Shown here piece after piece: positions 36,606 to 45,277 of a stretch of 64,000 bases of DNA (the stretch's first letter is position 1; every line of letters starts with the position of its first letter). The stretch covers positions 1 through 64,000 of the forward strand of contig CANLYR010000006.1 in assembly GCA_947495425.1 (NCBI GenBank). Reading direction: 5' to 3'. Below the pieces are notes generated by a model. It ran no database searches and was not told where the DNA came from. It saw only the letters and a list, made by a program, of their open reading frames with translations. Origin of the DNA: an uncultured Aquimarina sp. (GTDB lineage: Bacteria > Bacteroidota > Bacteroidia > Flavobacteriales > Flavobacteriaceae). The translations under genes and the position numbers were made by a program.

Positions 36606-37463
36606 TTAAAAAAGAAAATGTAGCTTCTTTTTTATTTTTTTCCAACGTAATGTGCGAATAAATTTTCCTTCGTCTTTAGAAACAAGAAAAGGTAGCTTTG
36701 CTTTTTTTGCTTTAAAAAAACCAGCTAGATAATCTGCTGTCAATTGAGGCTGTTTTTTGAGTATAGCTAGCTTTATTGATGCTATTAAGGTAATCCAGAA
36801 ACCATATCGCATGCGATAGAAAGCTTCACCTTGTTTGTACTTGGCTTTTGGGTTGTAGGTATTGCCTGTTGGTTTTAGGTGTTTTACATGCAAAGTATCA
36901 TCAGTTTTAATTTCCCAATTATGATATTGAGCAAGTAATTCATCAACAGTATCCCAACCCATAGCAGGTTTCAACCCATTAATACTTTCAAAACAAGCTT
37001 TGCGATAGGCTTTTAATGCCCCGCGAATATGATTCTTATTGGTTAGATTCTCCAGTATCCAATTTTTATTTTTTTCAACATAACAAAACCCGCCGACCAT
37101 CCCAATCTTTTTGTTTTCTTCAAAATGAGTAGTGATTTTTTCTAAATAGTTTGGGGGGAAGATAAGATCTGCATCAAACTTGCAAACCATATCATAGTTA
37201 GCATCCAAAGTTTTGTAGCCTTGATAAAAAGCATTGATCACTTTACTGCCGGGCATATGATCTACAGAAGAATTGGTGCTTACTACTGAAATAAAATCAT
37301 ATTCCTGGATTAACTCATTAACAATATCTTCTGTATTATCCGTAGAATTATCGTTGACAACGACTATTTGTTTTGGTAGTTTGGTTTGAGAAACGAGAGA
37401 TGTTAAGGTTTTAGAAATAAAACGTTCTTCGTTATGAGCAGGTATGACGATATAAATGTTCAA
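36606..37463 (-). CDS. Glycosyltransferase family 2
   Basis: A 285-residue GT-A glycosyltransferase. It begins IVIPAHNEERFISKTL, has VVNDNSTDNTED with the nucleotide-binding Asp, and a KFDADLIFPPNYL segment supplying the DxD metal motif. A GWDTVDELLAQY stretch marks the acceptor part. No membrane helix is clear. It lies six bases after the methyltransferase gene on the same strand, suggesting one transcript for a cell-surface or lipid-linked sugar pathway. Confidence 0.9.
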   Translation of the reverse strand: MNIYIVIPAHNEERFISKTLTSLVSQTKLPKQIVVVNDNSTDNTEDIVNELIQEYDFISVVSTNSSVDHMPGSKVINAFYQGYKTLDANYDMVCKFDADLIFPPNYLEKITTHFEENKKIGMVGGFCYVEKNKNWILENLTNKNHIRGALKAYRKACFESINGLKPAMGWDTVDELLAQYHNWEIKTDDTLHVKHLKPTGNTYNPKAKYKQGEAFYRMRYGFWITLIASIKLAILKKQPQLTADYLAGFFKAKKAKLPFLVSKDEGKFIRTLRWKKIKKKLHFLF

Positions 37464-37469
37464 TCTTAT

Positions 37470-37991
37470 TTACTTTTTCTCAGCATAAACAATATAATAT
37501 CTTGGTGTAAAGAATCGTAGTAAAGGTCTGAAACCAATTTTTTTAACAGGATGAGTCCATTTCTCTCTGGCCACAATTTTCCATCCTGCTTTTTCGAGCA
37601 ACCAATCAAATTGCCAATCTTCAAATTCGTGATAATGTCTATCCCAGGGATCGGTTTTGCTTCGGTATGCAGGAGAGAACCAAAGCTTTAGCGGTACAGA
37701 GGCCACCAGTTTATCTGCTTTTATGTCCTTGATTACATTAAATGGAGCAATCAGATGTTCAAAAATCTCAAAAGCCGTTACGGTTTCAACTTTATTAGTT
37801 TTAACTGCATCGGTATTTAAATCTAAATCTTCGCCAGAGGTATTCGACACATTATATCCTTCTTTTTCCATGAATTCTACAAAAGGATTTCTAACGCCAA
37901 GGTCTAAAATATTAGAAGGAGCGGGGACATATTGTCTAAGAAATTCTAATGTTTTTTTATAACGTTTGTGAGGAAAAGTTCCTTCGTACAT
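37470..37991 (-). CDS. SAM-dependent methyltransferase-like protein (class I)
   Basis: A 173-residue protein with a Rossmann methyltransferase look: NILDLGVRNPF is the SAM-binding motif I, the acidic strand ends in SGEDLDLN, and ETVTAFEIFEHL matches motif post I. It is shorter than usual (about 200-250), but the ends look natural. It lies between KAS III and the glycosyltransferase on the same strand. The target is unknown. Confidence 0.8.
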   Translation of the reverse strand: MYEGTFPHKRYKKTLEFLRQYVPAPSNILDLGVRNPFVEFMEKEGYNVSNTSGEDLDLNTDAVKTNKVETVTAFEIFEHLIAPFNVIKDIKADKLVASVPLKLWFSPAYRSKTDPWDRHYHEFEDWQFDWLLEKAGWKIVAREKWTHPVKKIGFRPLLRFFTPRYYIVYAEKK

Positions 37992-38078
37992 AGTAATTTA
38001 ATCAGTAATTAGTAGTGTAAAAATAGACAATTACATAGATTAGCATTAGTGTATTGATGAGAATTTTGTGAAAAGGAA

Positions 38079-39137
38079 TTAATGCTGATACAAAAATGCA
38101 TTAATATTCATCCCTGCGCCCACGCTGGCAAATAATAAAAGATCTCCTCTTTGGATATGGTGATTTTCAATTTTTTGATTCAAAATGAGATCATATAGTG
38201 TGGGTATAGTTGCAACACTACTATTTCCGAGTTTTTGAATACTCATCGGCATGATATTTTTAGGAACTTCTTGATCAAAAAGCCCATAAAACCTTTTTAC
38301 AATGGCTTCGTCCATTTTTTCATTGGCTTGGTGGATAAGAATTTTTTTAATGTTATTGACATCAAAATCAGTTTTATCCAAGCATGCTTTCATTGCTAGG
38401 GGAACATGGTTTAAAGCAAATTCATATATTTTTCGACCATACATTTTGATGTATTTATGGTCACTATCAGAAGTGTTGTCAAACGTTTTTCCGAAATATA
38501 AAAAATTACTTTCCTCTAAGGTGTGTGATGCACTTATCGTAGCGATGATACCTCCAGATTCTTCTGTGATCTCGAGTATTGATGCTCCAGCTCCATCAGA
38601 ATAGATCATAGCATCGCGATCATGTTTGTCTACAACGCGAGAAAGTGTTTCTGCACCAATAATAAGGCATTTTTTGGCCATGCCACTTTTGATAAATGAT
38701 TGCGCTTGTATAATGCCTTCTATCCATCCGGGACACCCAAACAGTACATCATAAGCTACACAATATGGATTTTTGATTTTTAGTTTGTGTTTTACTCTAG
38801 CGGCCAGACTGGGTACGGTGTCTCCTTGGGAGGAGTTGTTATCTACATCTCCAAAATTGTGTGCCATAATAATATAGTCAAGCGTTTCTGGATCAATTTT
38901 GGCGTCTTTAATTGCTTTTTCTGCGGAAAGAAATGCTAAATCTGATGTGTTCTGCTGGTTAGAAGCATATCTACGCTCCTCAATACCAGTAATTTTCTTG
39001 AATTTATCTATGATAACCTCTGTAGTATGTTGTATCTGTATCCCATTTTCGTTTAAAAATTGGTGGTGTATAAAATCTTCATTTCTCTCAATCCCTTTAG
39101 GAATATAGCTCCCTGTACCTGTTATCTTGATATTCAT
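38079..39137 (-). CDS. 3-oxoacyl-ACP synthase III family protein
   Basis: A 352-residue KAS III-like condensing enzyme. The Cys-His-Asn triad is intact: VLFGCPGW (Cys), ILIHQAN (His) and LGNSSVAT (Asn). It differs from housekeeping FabH in the N-terminal extension and the MAHNFGDVDNNSSQGD segment, as in a Bacteroidota subgroup next to methyltransferase and glycosyltransferase genes. ATG at 39137 starts MNIKITGTGSYIP; an ATG three codons upstream is possible. A perfect 26-bp palindrome lies about 47 bases upstream of the start and may be its operator. Confidence 0.88.
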   Translation of the reverse strand: MNIKITGTGSYIPKGIERNEDFIHHQFLNENGIQIQHTTEVIIDKFKKITGIEERRYASNQQNTSDLAFLSAEKAIKDAKIDPETLDYIIMAHNFGDVDNNSSQGDTVPSLAARVKHKLKIKNPYCVAYDVLFGCPGWIEGIIQAQSFIKSGMAKKCLIIGAETLSRVVDKHDRDAMIYSDGAGASILEITEESGGIIATISASHTLEESNFLYFGKTFDNTSDSDHKYIKMYGRKIYEFALNHVPLAMKACLDKTDFDVNNIKKILIHQANEKMDEAIVKRFYGLFDQEVPKNIMPMSIQKLGNSSVATIPTLYDLILNQKIENHHIQRGDLLLFASVGAGMNINAFLYQH

Positions 39138-39183
39138 CGTTCCCAATTATCTGTTATTGTCTGTAATGTAGGGAATATAGATC

Positions 39184-39209
39184 AATCTATTATGCATGCA
39201 TAATAGATT
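39184..39209. promoter_or_regulatory. Perfect 26-bp palindrome upstream of the KAS III gene
   Basis: AATCTATTATGCA and TGCATAATAGATT form a perfect inverted repeat with no loop, with 13 base pairs per arm. It lies between the hemoglobin pseudogene and the KAS III gene, 47-72 bases upstream of the latter's start. The lack of a loop argues against a terminator. A dimeric repressor or activator site is the best guess. Confidence 0.55.
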
Positions 39210-39268
39210 TTACAATGCCCAGCTATTTTGAGTTTCAATATTTGTGTGATATACAAGAGGGCATAGGC

Positions 39269-39652
39269 TCATTTTATTTTTAATTGCATCACAGTGGCAA
39301 TAGATAACGCTCTTGTTTTGATTAGGTTAGCTTTTTCACCTTTGAAATGATCATCTACTGTGGTATTAAATAAAGAAAGCCATGTTTAAAAATGAATTTT
39401 TTGTAATGTTTTTTTAGTACTCAAATCGTTATGAATCTGAAGTACATTTTTTTTATAATCACCTTTTCTGAAGAGTTGCTGTTCCCAGAAAGAAACAATG
39501 TGTGGGACATGTTTTTCGAGATCAATCTTTGCGATTTCAATAAAAAATATGCGAATTGATGGGTCTATAAGTGCCTTATTATAAAAAGACCTCATTAAGA
39601 ATTCTATGTCTTTTTTAGAAGAGATATCCTTCACTATTTTTGTGTTTAACAA
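39269..39652 (-). pseudogene. Group III truncated hemoglobin, one in-frame stop
   Basis: The frame from ATG 39652 reads a normal group III truncated hemoglobin start (DISSKKDIEFLMRSFYNKAL, then VSFWEQQLF and VLQIHNDL). It stops at TAA 39386-39388 after KIHF. The same frame continues TWLSLFNTTVDDHFKGEKAN and LIKTRALSIATVMQLKIK to a TGA at 39269-39271, exactly the missing C-terminal helices. A GAA to TAA change would explain the stop. The product as it stands would be 88 residues and lack the last helices, so it is likely nonfunctional. Full length would be 127 residues, the usual size. Confidence 0.85.
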
Positions 39653-39702
39653 AAAGAGGCAACTGTAAAGTCACCTCTTTTTAATTTTCAGTATATAATG
39701 TA

Positions 39703-42558
39703 TTATACTTCTGCTTCCATGTATTCTTCAATAGGAGCACAAGTACATATCAAATTTCGATCTCCATACGCATCATCTACGCGACGTACCGATGGCCAGA
39801 ATTTGTTTTCTGCAACATAAGACAACGGATAGGCAGCCTGCTCTCTTGAGTATGGAAAATCCCAGGTGTCTGCAGTAAGCATGTGTAATGTATGCGGTGC
39901 ATTTTTCATTACGTTATTTGGATCATCTGCACTGGCTTCTGCGATTTCTTGTCGTATAGATAATAAGGCATCACAAAAGCGGTCTAATTCGTCTTTACTT
40001 TCACTTTCTGTAGGTTCTATCATGATCGTTCCCGCTACAGGAAAGGAGACTGTTGGTGCATGAAAGCCATAATCCATAAGGCGTTTTGCTATATCTGTCA
40101 CTTCAATTCCATGAGCTTTGAAAGGTCTGCAATCAATAATCATTTCGTGTGCTGCTCTACCGCGTTCACCAACATAAAGAACACTGTAGTGCCCATCCAA
40201 ACGTTCTTTGATATAATTTGCATTAAGAATAGCATATTCTGTAGATTCTTTGAGACCTTTGGCGCCAAGCATAGTAATATATCCATACGATATCAGGCAG
40301 GCCAATGAAGACCCCCAAGGAGCAGCAGAAATAGCGGTTATCGCTTGATCTCCTCCAGTTGGGATTATTGGATTTCCGGGTAAAAATGGAACCAGTTGTT
40401 TTGCCACACAGATTGGTCCTACACCGGGACCACCACCCCCATGAGGAATTGCAAATGTTTTGTGCAAGTTAAGGTGACAAACATCGGCTCCAATTGCTCC
40501 AGGGTTTGTTAAACCTACTTGTGCGTTCATATTTGCACCATCCATATATACTTGTCCACCATGATCATGAATGATTTTGGTGATCTCCTTAATAGCGGAT
40601 TCATATACGCCATGTGTAGAAGGATATGTAACCATCAATGCAGCGAGATTGTCTTTGTGTTTTAGCGCTTTTTCTCGTAAATCGTCTACATCAATATTTC
40701 CTTCTTCATTGGCTTTGGTTACTACGACTTTCATCCCTGCCATAACAGCAGATGCTGGATTAGTTCCATGGGCAGACGATGGGATTAGGCATATATTTCT
40801 ATGATGATCGTTTCTTGATTCATGATATGCACGTATGACCATTAATCCGGCAAATTCTCCCTGCGCTCCTGAGTTAGGTTGAAGAGAAGTCGCTGAAAAA
40901 CCAGTTATTTCTGTAAGTTGATCTTCTAACTTATGCAGTATTTCGTGATAGCCTTTTGCTTGTTCTACGGGTACAAATGGGTGAATATTACCCCATTGTG
41001 GATCACTAAGCGGTAGCATTTCTGAAGCAGCGTTGAGCTTCATTGTGCAAGATCCTAGAGCGATCATAGAATGGTTTAATGATAAATCTTTGCGCTCTAG
41101 TTTTTTAATGTAACGCATCAATTCAGTTTCAGAATGATAGGTGTTAAATACTTTGTTTGTTAGAAATTCGGTTGTTCTTGCTACCTTTTTATCTAGTGTA
41201 GTATCGTCTTGAACTTCTTTAATTTCTATAGCGTCTTTTTCAGAGATTTTAGCAAAAATCGAAACAATCGCATTTAAGTCTTTTAGAGTTGTTGCCTCAT
41301 TTAGAGCAATAGAAACCGTTGTGGCATCAGGGTAATAAAAATTGATTTCGTTAGCTTCAGCAATTTTTTTTACTTTATCGGCATCTGCAGTTACACGAAT
41401 CGTATCAAAATATACAGTATTTTGCTGGTCAAAGCCTAAATTTGTCAAAGCTTTGCTAAGTTCGGTTGCAGATGCATTAACCTTATCGGCTATATATTTC
41501 AAACCTTCAGGTCCGTGATATACTCCATACATACCAGCCATAACAGCCAAGAGTACTTGTGCGGTGCATATATTAGATGTTGCTTTATCCCGTTTGATAT
41601 GTTGCTCCCGGGTTTGAAGTGCCATGCGTAATGCACGATTACCATTCACATCTTGAGTAACTCCTATGATTCTACCGGGTATATTTCTTTTGTATTCTTC
41701 TCTTGTTGCAAAAAAGGCTGCATGAGGACCACCATACCCCAAAGGAATACCAAAACGTTGTGTGGTACCAACAACAACATCTGCATCAAAACTTCCAGGA
41801 GATTTTAGCGACACTAAGCTCAATATATCTGCAGCTATAGCCACTTTAATTTCTGATTGATGTGCATTTTCTACAAAACTTGCATAATCATATACTTGCC
41901 CTGATTTTCCTGGATATTGTAAAATAGCCCCATAGAATTCTGAAGAAAAGTCGAATTGTTGATGATCTCCAACGACCAACTCAATAGCTAAGGGTATAGC
42001 ACGAGTTTTTAGTAAGGAAAGGGTTTGCGGTAAAATCTCTTCAGAAACAAAGAATTTATTGACTTCATTCTTTTTCTGAGTTCTTGAGCGTACGGCAAAA
42101 AGCATGGTCATCGCCTCTGCTGCTGCAGTACTTTCATCAAGGAGAGAGGCATTTGTAAGTTCCATACCTGTAAGATCACAGATCATGGTTTGGTAATTTA
42201 ACAATGCTTCTAATCTACCCTGTGCAATTTCTGCCTGATATGGTGTATAGGCTGTATACCAACCTGGATTTTCCAGTATATTTCGTTGGATTACTGCCGG
42301 TAGGCAAGCTTCATGATAGCCTAAACCCATATAGGTTTTGAATACTTTATTTTTTGAAGATAACTTTTGCATGTGCCCCGAATATTCTTGCTCACTCATT
42401 GCAGATGCAAGATTTAATGGGTTTTTTAAAAGAATATCGTCTGGTACAGTCTCATAGATGAGTTGGTCTATAGAATCTGCTTTGATCGTGTTTAACATGC
42501 TGTCAAGATCCTTTTCAGATGGACCGATATGACGCAGTGTAAAAGAGTCAGTTTTCAT
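39703..42558 (-). CDS. gcvP: Glycine dehydrogenase (decarboxylating), P-protein of the glycine cleavage system
   Basis: A 951-residue PLP enzyme that decarboxylates glycine and loads the aminomethyl group on H-protein. ATG at 42558 (MKTDSFTLRHIGPSEKD) is the family-normal start; an earlier ATG adds ten unlikely residues. The protein is a single-chain P-protein made of two homologous halves, with the PLP lysine in HLNLHKTFAIPHGGGGPGVG and PNSGAQGEFAG in the C-terminal half. The partner genes gcvH and gcvT are not nearby. A likely promoter lies 28-60 bases upstream. Confidence 0.96.
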   Translation of the reverse strand: MKTDSFTLRHIGPSEKDLDSMLNTIKADSIDQLIYETVPDDILLKNPLNLASAMSEQEYSGHMQKLSSKNKVFKTYMGLGYHEACLPAVIQRNILENPGWYTAYTPYQAEIAQGRLEALLNYQTMICDLTGMELTNASLLDESTAAAEAMTMLFAVRSRTQKKNEVNKFFVSEEILPQTLSLLKTRAIPLAIELVVGDHQQFDFSSEFYGAILQYPGKSGQVYDYASFVENAHQSEIKVAIAADILSLVSLKSPGSFDADVVVGTTQRFGIPLGYGGPHAAFFATREEYKRNIPGRIIGVTQDVNGNRALRMALQTREQHIKRDKATSNICTAQVLLAVMAGMYGVYHGPEGLKYIADKVNASATELSKALTNLGFDQQNTVYFDTIRVTADADKVKKIAEANEINFYYPDATTVSIALNEATTLKDLNAIVSIFAKISEKDAIEIKEVQDDTTLDKKVARTTEFLTNKVFNTYHSETELMRYIKKLERKDLSLNHSMIALGSCTMKLNAASEMLPLSDPQWGNIHPFVPVEQAKGYHEILHKLEDQLTEITGFSATSLQPNSGAQGEFAGLMVIRAYHESRNDHHRNICLIPSSAHGTNPASAVMAGMKVVVTKANEEGNIDVDDLREKALKHKDNLAALMVTYPSTHGVYESAIKEITKIIHDHGGQVYMDGANMNAQVGLTNPGAIGADVCHLNLHKTFAIPHGGGGPGVGPICVAKQLVPFLPGNPIIPTGGDQAITAISAAPWGSSLACLISYGYITMLGAKGLKESTEYAILNANYIKERLDGHYSVLYVGERGRAAHEMIIDCRPFKAHGIEVTDIAKRLMDYGFHAPTVSFPVAGTIMIEPTESESKDELDRFCDALLSIRQEIAEASADDPNNVMKNAPHTLHMLTADTWDFPYSREQAAYPLSYVAENKFWPSVRRVDDAYGDRNLICTCAPIEEYMEAEV

Positions 42559-42585
42559 AGCAAAAAACAGTTGAAATTCAGACCG

Positions 42586-42619
42586 CAAAAATACACATTT
42601 AATTGCTAAAATTTCACAA
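42586..42619 (-). promoter_or_regulatory. Candidate promoter of gcvP
   Basis: On the minus strand TATTTTTG (42593-42586) matches the Bacteroidota -7 element TAnnTTTG, with a TTG (42619-42617) 23 bases upstream as the -33 element. Confidence 0.4.
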
Positions 42620-42691
42620 TTAATTAACCCTATTGTATCAAGTTTTTAACCAATTTCGAATGTTATTAACAGATTCCCTTAAATTTGTAAC

Positions 42692-43519
42692 GTGAAAACC
42701 TTAAAAAGTATATTCAGATTCTATATCGATAGTAGTATTCACGTTGCTTTAGCGATATGTGCTTTGGTACAAATCACATTTATCAAATTTGGAGTTACCA
42801 AAGAATATGCATTTCTTTTATTTACTTTTTTAGGTTCGGTAGCAGCATACAATTTTGTGAAGTATTCTAAAGCTTCGAAACTATATCACAGAAAATTAAA
42901 TACATCCAAGAAAGGGATTCGTTTACTAACTATTCTTTGTAGTTTATTTGTTATATATTTTGCTTTTCAGTTGTCGTATGATACTTTGATGTATATGGCT
43001 CCCTTTATAGTTTTAACAGTATTGTATGCAGTTCCTGTTTTTCCTAATGATAGGAATTTGAGAAGTATCGCGGGAGTAAAGATTTTTGTCATTGGATTAG
43101 TTTGGTGTGGGGTAACGGTATTAGTTCCAGTTGTATATGTAAAGGGGAATTTGAATTTGGATTTTTTTATTGAACTGGTTCAAAGATTTTTATTTGTCAT
43201 AGTAATCATGCTCCCTTTTGAAATTAGAGATCTTAAATATGATGCATTAGTGTTAGAAACCGTTCCTCAAAAAATCGGAGTTACAAAAACAAAAGTTTTT
43301 GGGAGTATTTTGTTAGTTGCTTTTCTATTATTAACGGCTATGAAAGATAAACTTTCTCCAGTAGAAGTCTTTAGTACAATTCTAATCACTATAATCACTC
43401 TTTTTTTTTTATGGGGAGCAGAAAGAAAGCAATATGAATATTATTGTTCTTTTTGGGTAGAAAGTGTTCCCTTAATGTGGTTGGCAATATTTTTAGTGTT
43501 ACAAAACTTATTTGCTTAA
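42692..43519 (+). CDS. UbiA-like prenyltransferase family membrane protein
   Basis: A 275-residue protein with about eight membrane helices. The layout is UbiA-like: SSIHVALAICALVQITF at the start, GSVAAYNFVKYSK where the first Asp-rich motif would be, and EIRDLKYDALVLETVPQKIG as the second. The first motif lacks the NDxxD acids, so activity as a prenyltransferase is doubtful, though many Flavobacteriia carry this protein beside gcvP. GTG at 42692 is the start, with TAAATTTG only a few bases upstream, so the message may be nearly leaderless. Its end overlaps the convergent small gene by 12 bases. Confidence 0.72.
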   Translation: MKTLKSIFRFYIDSSIHVALAICALVQITFIKFGVTKEYAFLLFTFLGSVAAYNFVKYSKASKLYHRKLNTSKKGIRLLTILCSLFVIYFAFQLSYDTLMYMAPFIVLTVLYAVPVFPNDRNLRSIAGVKIFVIGLVWCGVTVLVPVVYVKGNLNLDFFIELVQRFLFVIVIMLPFEIRDLKYDALVLETVPQKIGVTKTKVFGSILLVAFLLLTAMKDKLSPVEVFSTILITIITLFFLWGAERKQYEYYCSFWVESVPLMWLAIFLVLQNLFA

Positions 43520-43762
43520 TTCCTTGTGTAGTTTTTGCTTCATTGATTTTTTGTCAGAATGATTAATCGTTTGCACATTAGATGTCTTAATCACCTTGGT
43601 TAATTTTACATTCTTTTTTGAATATATACGTGTAACCTTACAATATATCAAGCGTATATTTAGCGTAATGATTTCTTTCAGTGAAGCTTCGCCATATTGA
43701 TTTTTATCACAAATATGCTTTGCTTCTTCGCAGGATATAAATAGCTTACTTGTAGTTTTCAT
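43508..43762 (-). CDS. Small Cys-containing protein, paralog 1 of sigma-factor partner
   Basis: An 84-residue protein, starting MKTTSKLF (an ATG 18 bases upstream is the alternative). It has a conserved pattern with the next protein: C-x-x-A-x-x-x-CDKNQYGEA, LNIRLIYC, R-x-YS, KLTKVIKT and a C-terminal DKKSMKQKL. The three Cys suggest metal or redox sensing. It lies downstream of an ECF sigma factor gene and its sibling. The first C-terminal YC-x-x-C motif has a Thr-Arg in place of the second Cys, so it may have lost a ligand. Confidence 0.75.
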   Translation of the reverse strand: MKTTSKLFISCEEAKHICDKNQYGEASLKEIITLNIRLIYCKVTRIYSKKNVKLTKVIKTSNVQTINHSDKKSMKQKLHKELSK

Positions 43763-43869
43763 TTTTTTTATTAAAGGCAAATGGTGGTACTTGATAATTT
43801 AGATTTGAACCTGGCTTGCCTCGGTATTTTTTTTTCTTTTTATAGATCTCAAACTAGTACAGAGGTCGT

Positions 43870-44124
43870 CTATTCGTTCATTTTCTGTTTTAGCCTTTCT
43901 TTCATTGCATTCTTATCATACGCATTGATACTAATGACTTTCGGATCTTTAACTAGTTTTGTGAGCTTTGAGTTAGTTACAGAATATTTTCTACAGGCTC
44001 TACAATAGATTAGATGAATATTCAATTTTACTTTTTCCCAAAAAGTAGCTTCTTTGTATTGATTCTTATCACAAAAGTGATTCGCATCAGCACATTCAAC
44101 AAAAATTCCTTTCTTATTACTCAT
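43870..44124 (-). CDS. Small Cys-containing protein, paralog 2 (likely anti-sigma-like partner)
   Basis: An 84-residue protein starting MSNKKGIF at 44124, with AGGA nine bases before the ATG, nine bases past the sigma factor stop. Cys positions are VECADANHFCDKNQY and LIYCRACRKYS, a CxxC-type zinc ribbon or thiol switch. The tail DKNAMKERLKQKM is charged. Small Cys proteins directly after ECF sigma genes often act as zinc-binding anti-sigma factors, but no ZAS-type HxxxCxxC motif is present, so the role is inference. It is clearly homologous to the next gene downstream (43508-43762). Confidence 0.78.
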   Translation of the reverse strand: MSNKKGIFVECADANHFCDKNQYKEATFWEKVKLNIHLIYCRACRKYSVTNSKLTKLVKDPKVISINAYDKNAMKERLKQKMNE

Positions 44125-44132
44125 ATTTTCCT

Positions 44133-44687
44133 TTAAAACCAATTTTTTTCTAAGCATTCAGCCATTGCTGTTCGCGCTCTGTGGATAATAACCCATAGAT
44201 TAGACGCAGTAATATCGAATTCATTACAAATAGCTTCGGTATCAAAACCTTGTATCGTTTTCATTTTAAAAATAAGGGATTGCTTTTCTGGTAATTTTCC
44301 CAAACAGTTATGTATGGCCAAACCAAGCTCTTCATTTTCGAGGTCACCTTCAGCATTTTTATCAAAAGGGTCAGCTACTCGTTCTTCTAACCAATCACCT
44401 TCAGTTTCAGAGTCACCTGTGTAGTTCATCCTGACTTCCGCTTTTCCTTTATTGCTATTTATCTTTCGATAATGATCTATGATTTTTCTTTTCAGAATTG
44501 AAATAAGCCAGGTTCGCTCACTAGCTTCACCTTTAAAATTTTTCATGGATTTAAGGCCTGCAAAGAATGTTTCTTGTACTAGATCTTGAGCAATTTCTCT
44601 ATCATCAACTCTTACAATGGTATAGTTAAATAGATAATCACTGTATTTGTCAACCCATGAGTTGGGGTCTATGGTGTTTGTAGGCAT
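44133..44687 (-). CDS. ECF-type RNA polymerase sigma factor (sigma-70 family)
   Basis: A 184-residue ECF sigma factor with region 2 (YLFNYTIVRVDDREIAQDLV and ETFFAGLKSMKNF, with WLISILKRKIIDHYR) and region 4 (LPEKQSLIFKMKTIQGFDTE, ASNLWVIIHRARTAMAECL) separated by an acidic linker of about 30 residues. ATG at 44687 (MPTNTIDPNSW) fits best; an earlier ATG adds nine residues. The two small Cys proteins follow at once (8 bases), suggesting one regulatory operon. Targets are unknown. Confidence 0.92.
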   Translation of the reverse strand: MPTNTIDPNSWVDKYSDYLFNYTIVRVDDREIAQDLVQETFFAGLKSMKNFKGEASERTWLISILKRKIIDHYRKINSNKGKAEVRMNYTGDSETEGDWLEERVADPFDKNAEGDLENEELGLAIHNCLGKLPEKQSLIFKMKTIQGFDTEAICNEFDITASNLWVIIHRARTAMAECLEKNWF

Positions 44688-44803
44688 TGTTATTTCTATT
44701 GTTGTCTTTATCAAAAATAGGATAAAAAGTTGAATCAGTATATTCTTTAATGAATGAATAGTAAGTAGATACTATCATTACAACCTTACATTTGATCTTT
44801 TCC

Positions 44804-45271
44804 TTATGAAACCTCACTATTTTTAGCCTCTAAATTTGATTTTATAGATAGATTTCGATTGGTAATAAAATTGGTTAGATGTTTTTTTAAGGTGATATGA
44901 TCAAATAATTTGCCGAAGATGCCATATGGGGTTTCGTACTTGAGGATGTCAGTCATTTCTGTCCCTATGTCTATTTTGTGAAAAATATGCTGATGCCTGA
45001 ATGATTTAGAATGCCCGGCAATCATTTCATCAGTAAAACAATCTGGGAATTGAAGACGGGTAATCTTGCTTTGGTGGGTGAGATACATCCCAAAATGTTT
45101 TCCTCTCCACGTTACGGTTTCACCAAGCCTTATTAGTCCGGAAGTAGTGCCTGCAATGGCTTTTTCTTTGGTTTCTTTTGCAGATTGTATGTGAAAATCT
45201 ATGTCTCTTGATAAGTCAAATACCTCTTCGATTGGAGCATTTATTCTGGTTTTGATTAGTATTGTTGTCAT
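44804..45271 (-). CDS. SRPBCC family protein (START-like ligand binding)
   Basis: A 155-residue protein with the SRPBCC fold: INAPIEEVFDLSRDIDFHI at the start (the typical helix-grip opening), VTWRGKHFGMYLTHQSKIT and FRHQHIFHKI in the sheet, and a C-terminal helix. It lies six bases after the TIGR01777 gene on the same strand, a common pair in Bacteroidota. A role in binding a hydrophobic ligand is likely, the ligand unknown. Confidence 0.87.
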   Translation of the reverse strand: MTTILIKTRINAPIEEVFDLSRDIDFHIQSAKETKEKAIAGTTSGLIRLGETVTWRGKHFGMYLTHQSKITRLQFPDCFTDEMIAGHSKSFRHQHIFHKIDIGTEMTDILKYETPYGIFGKLFDHITLKKHLTNFITNRNLSIKSNLEAKNSEVS

Positions 45272-45277
45272 AAATCG

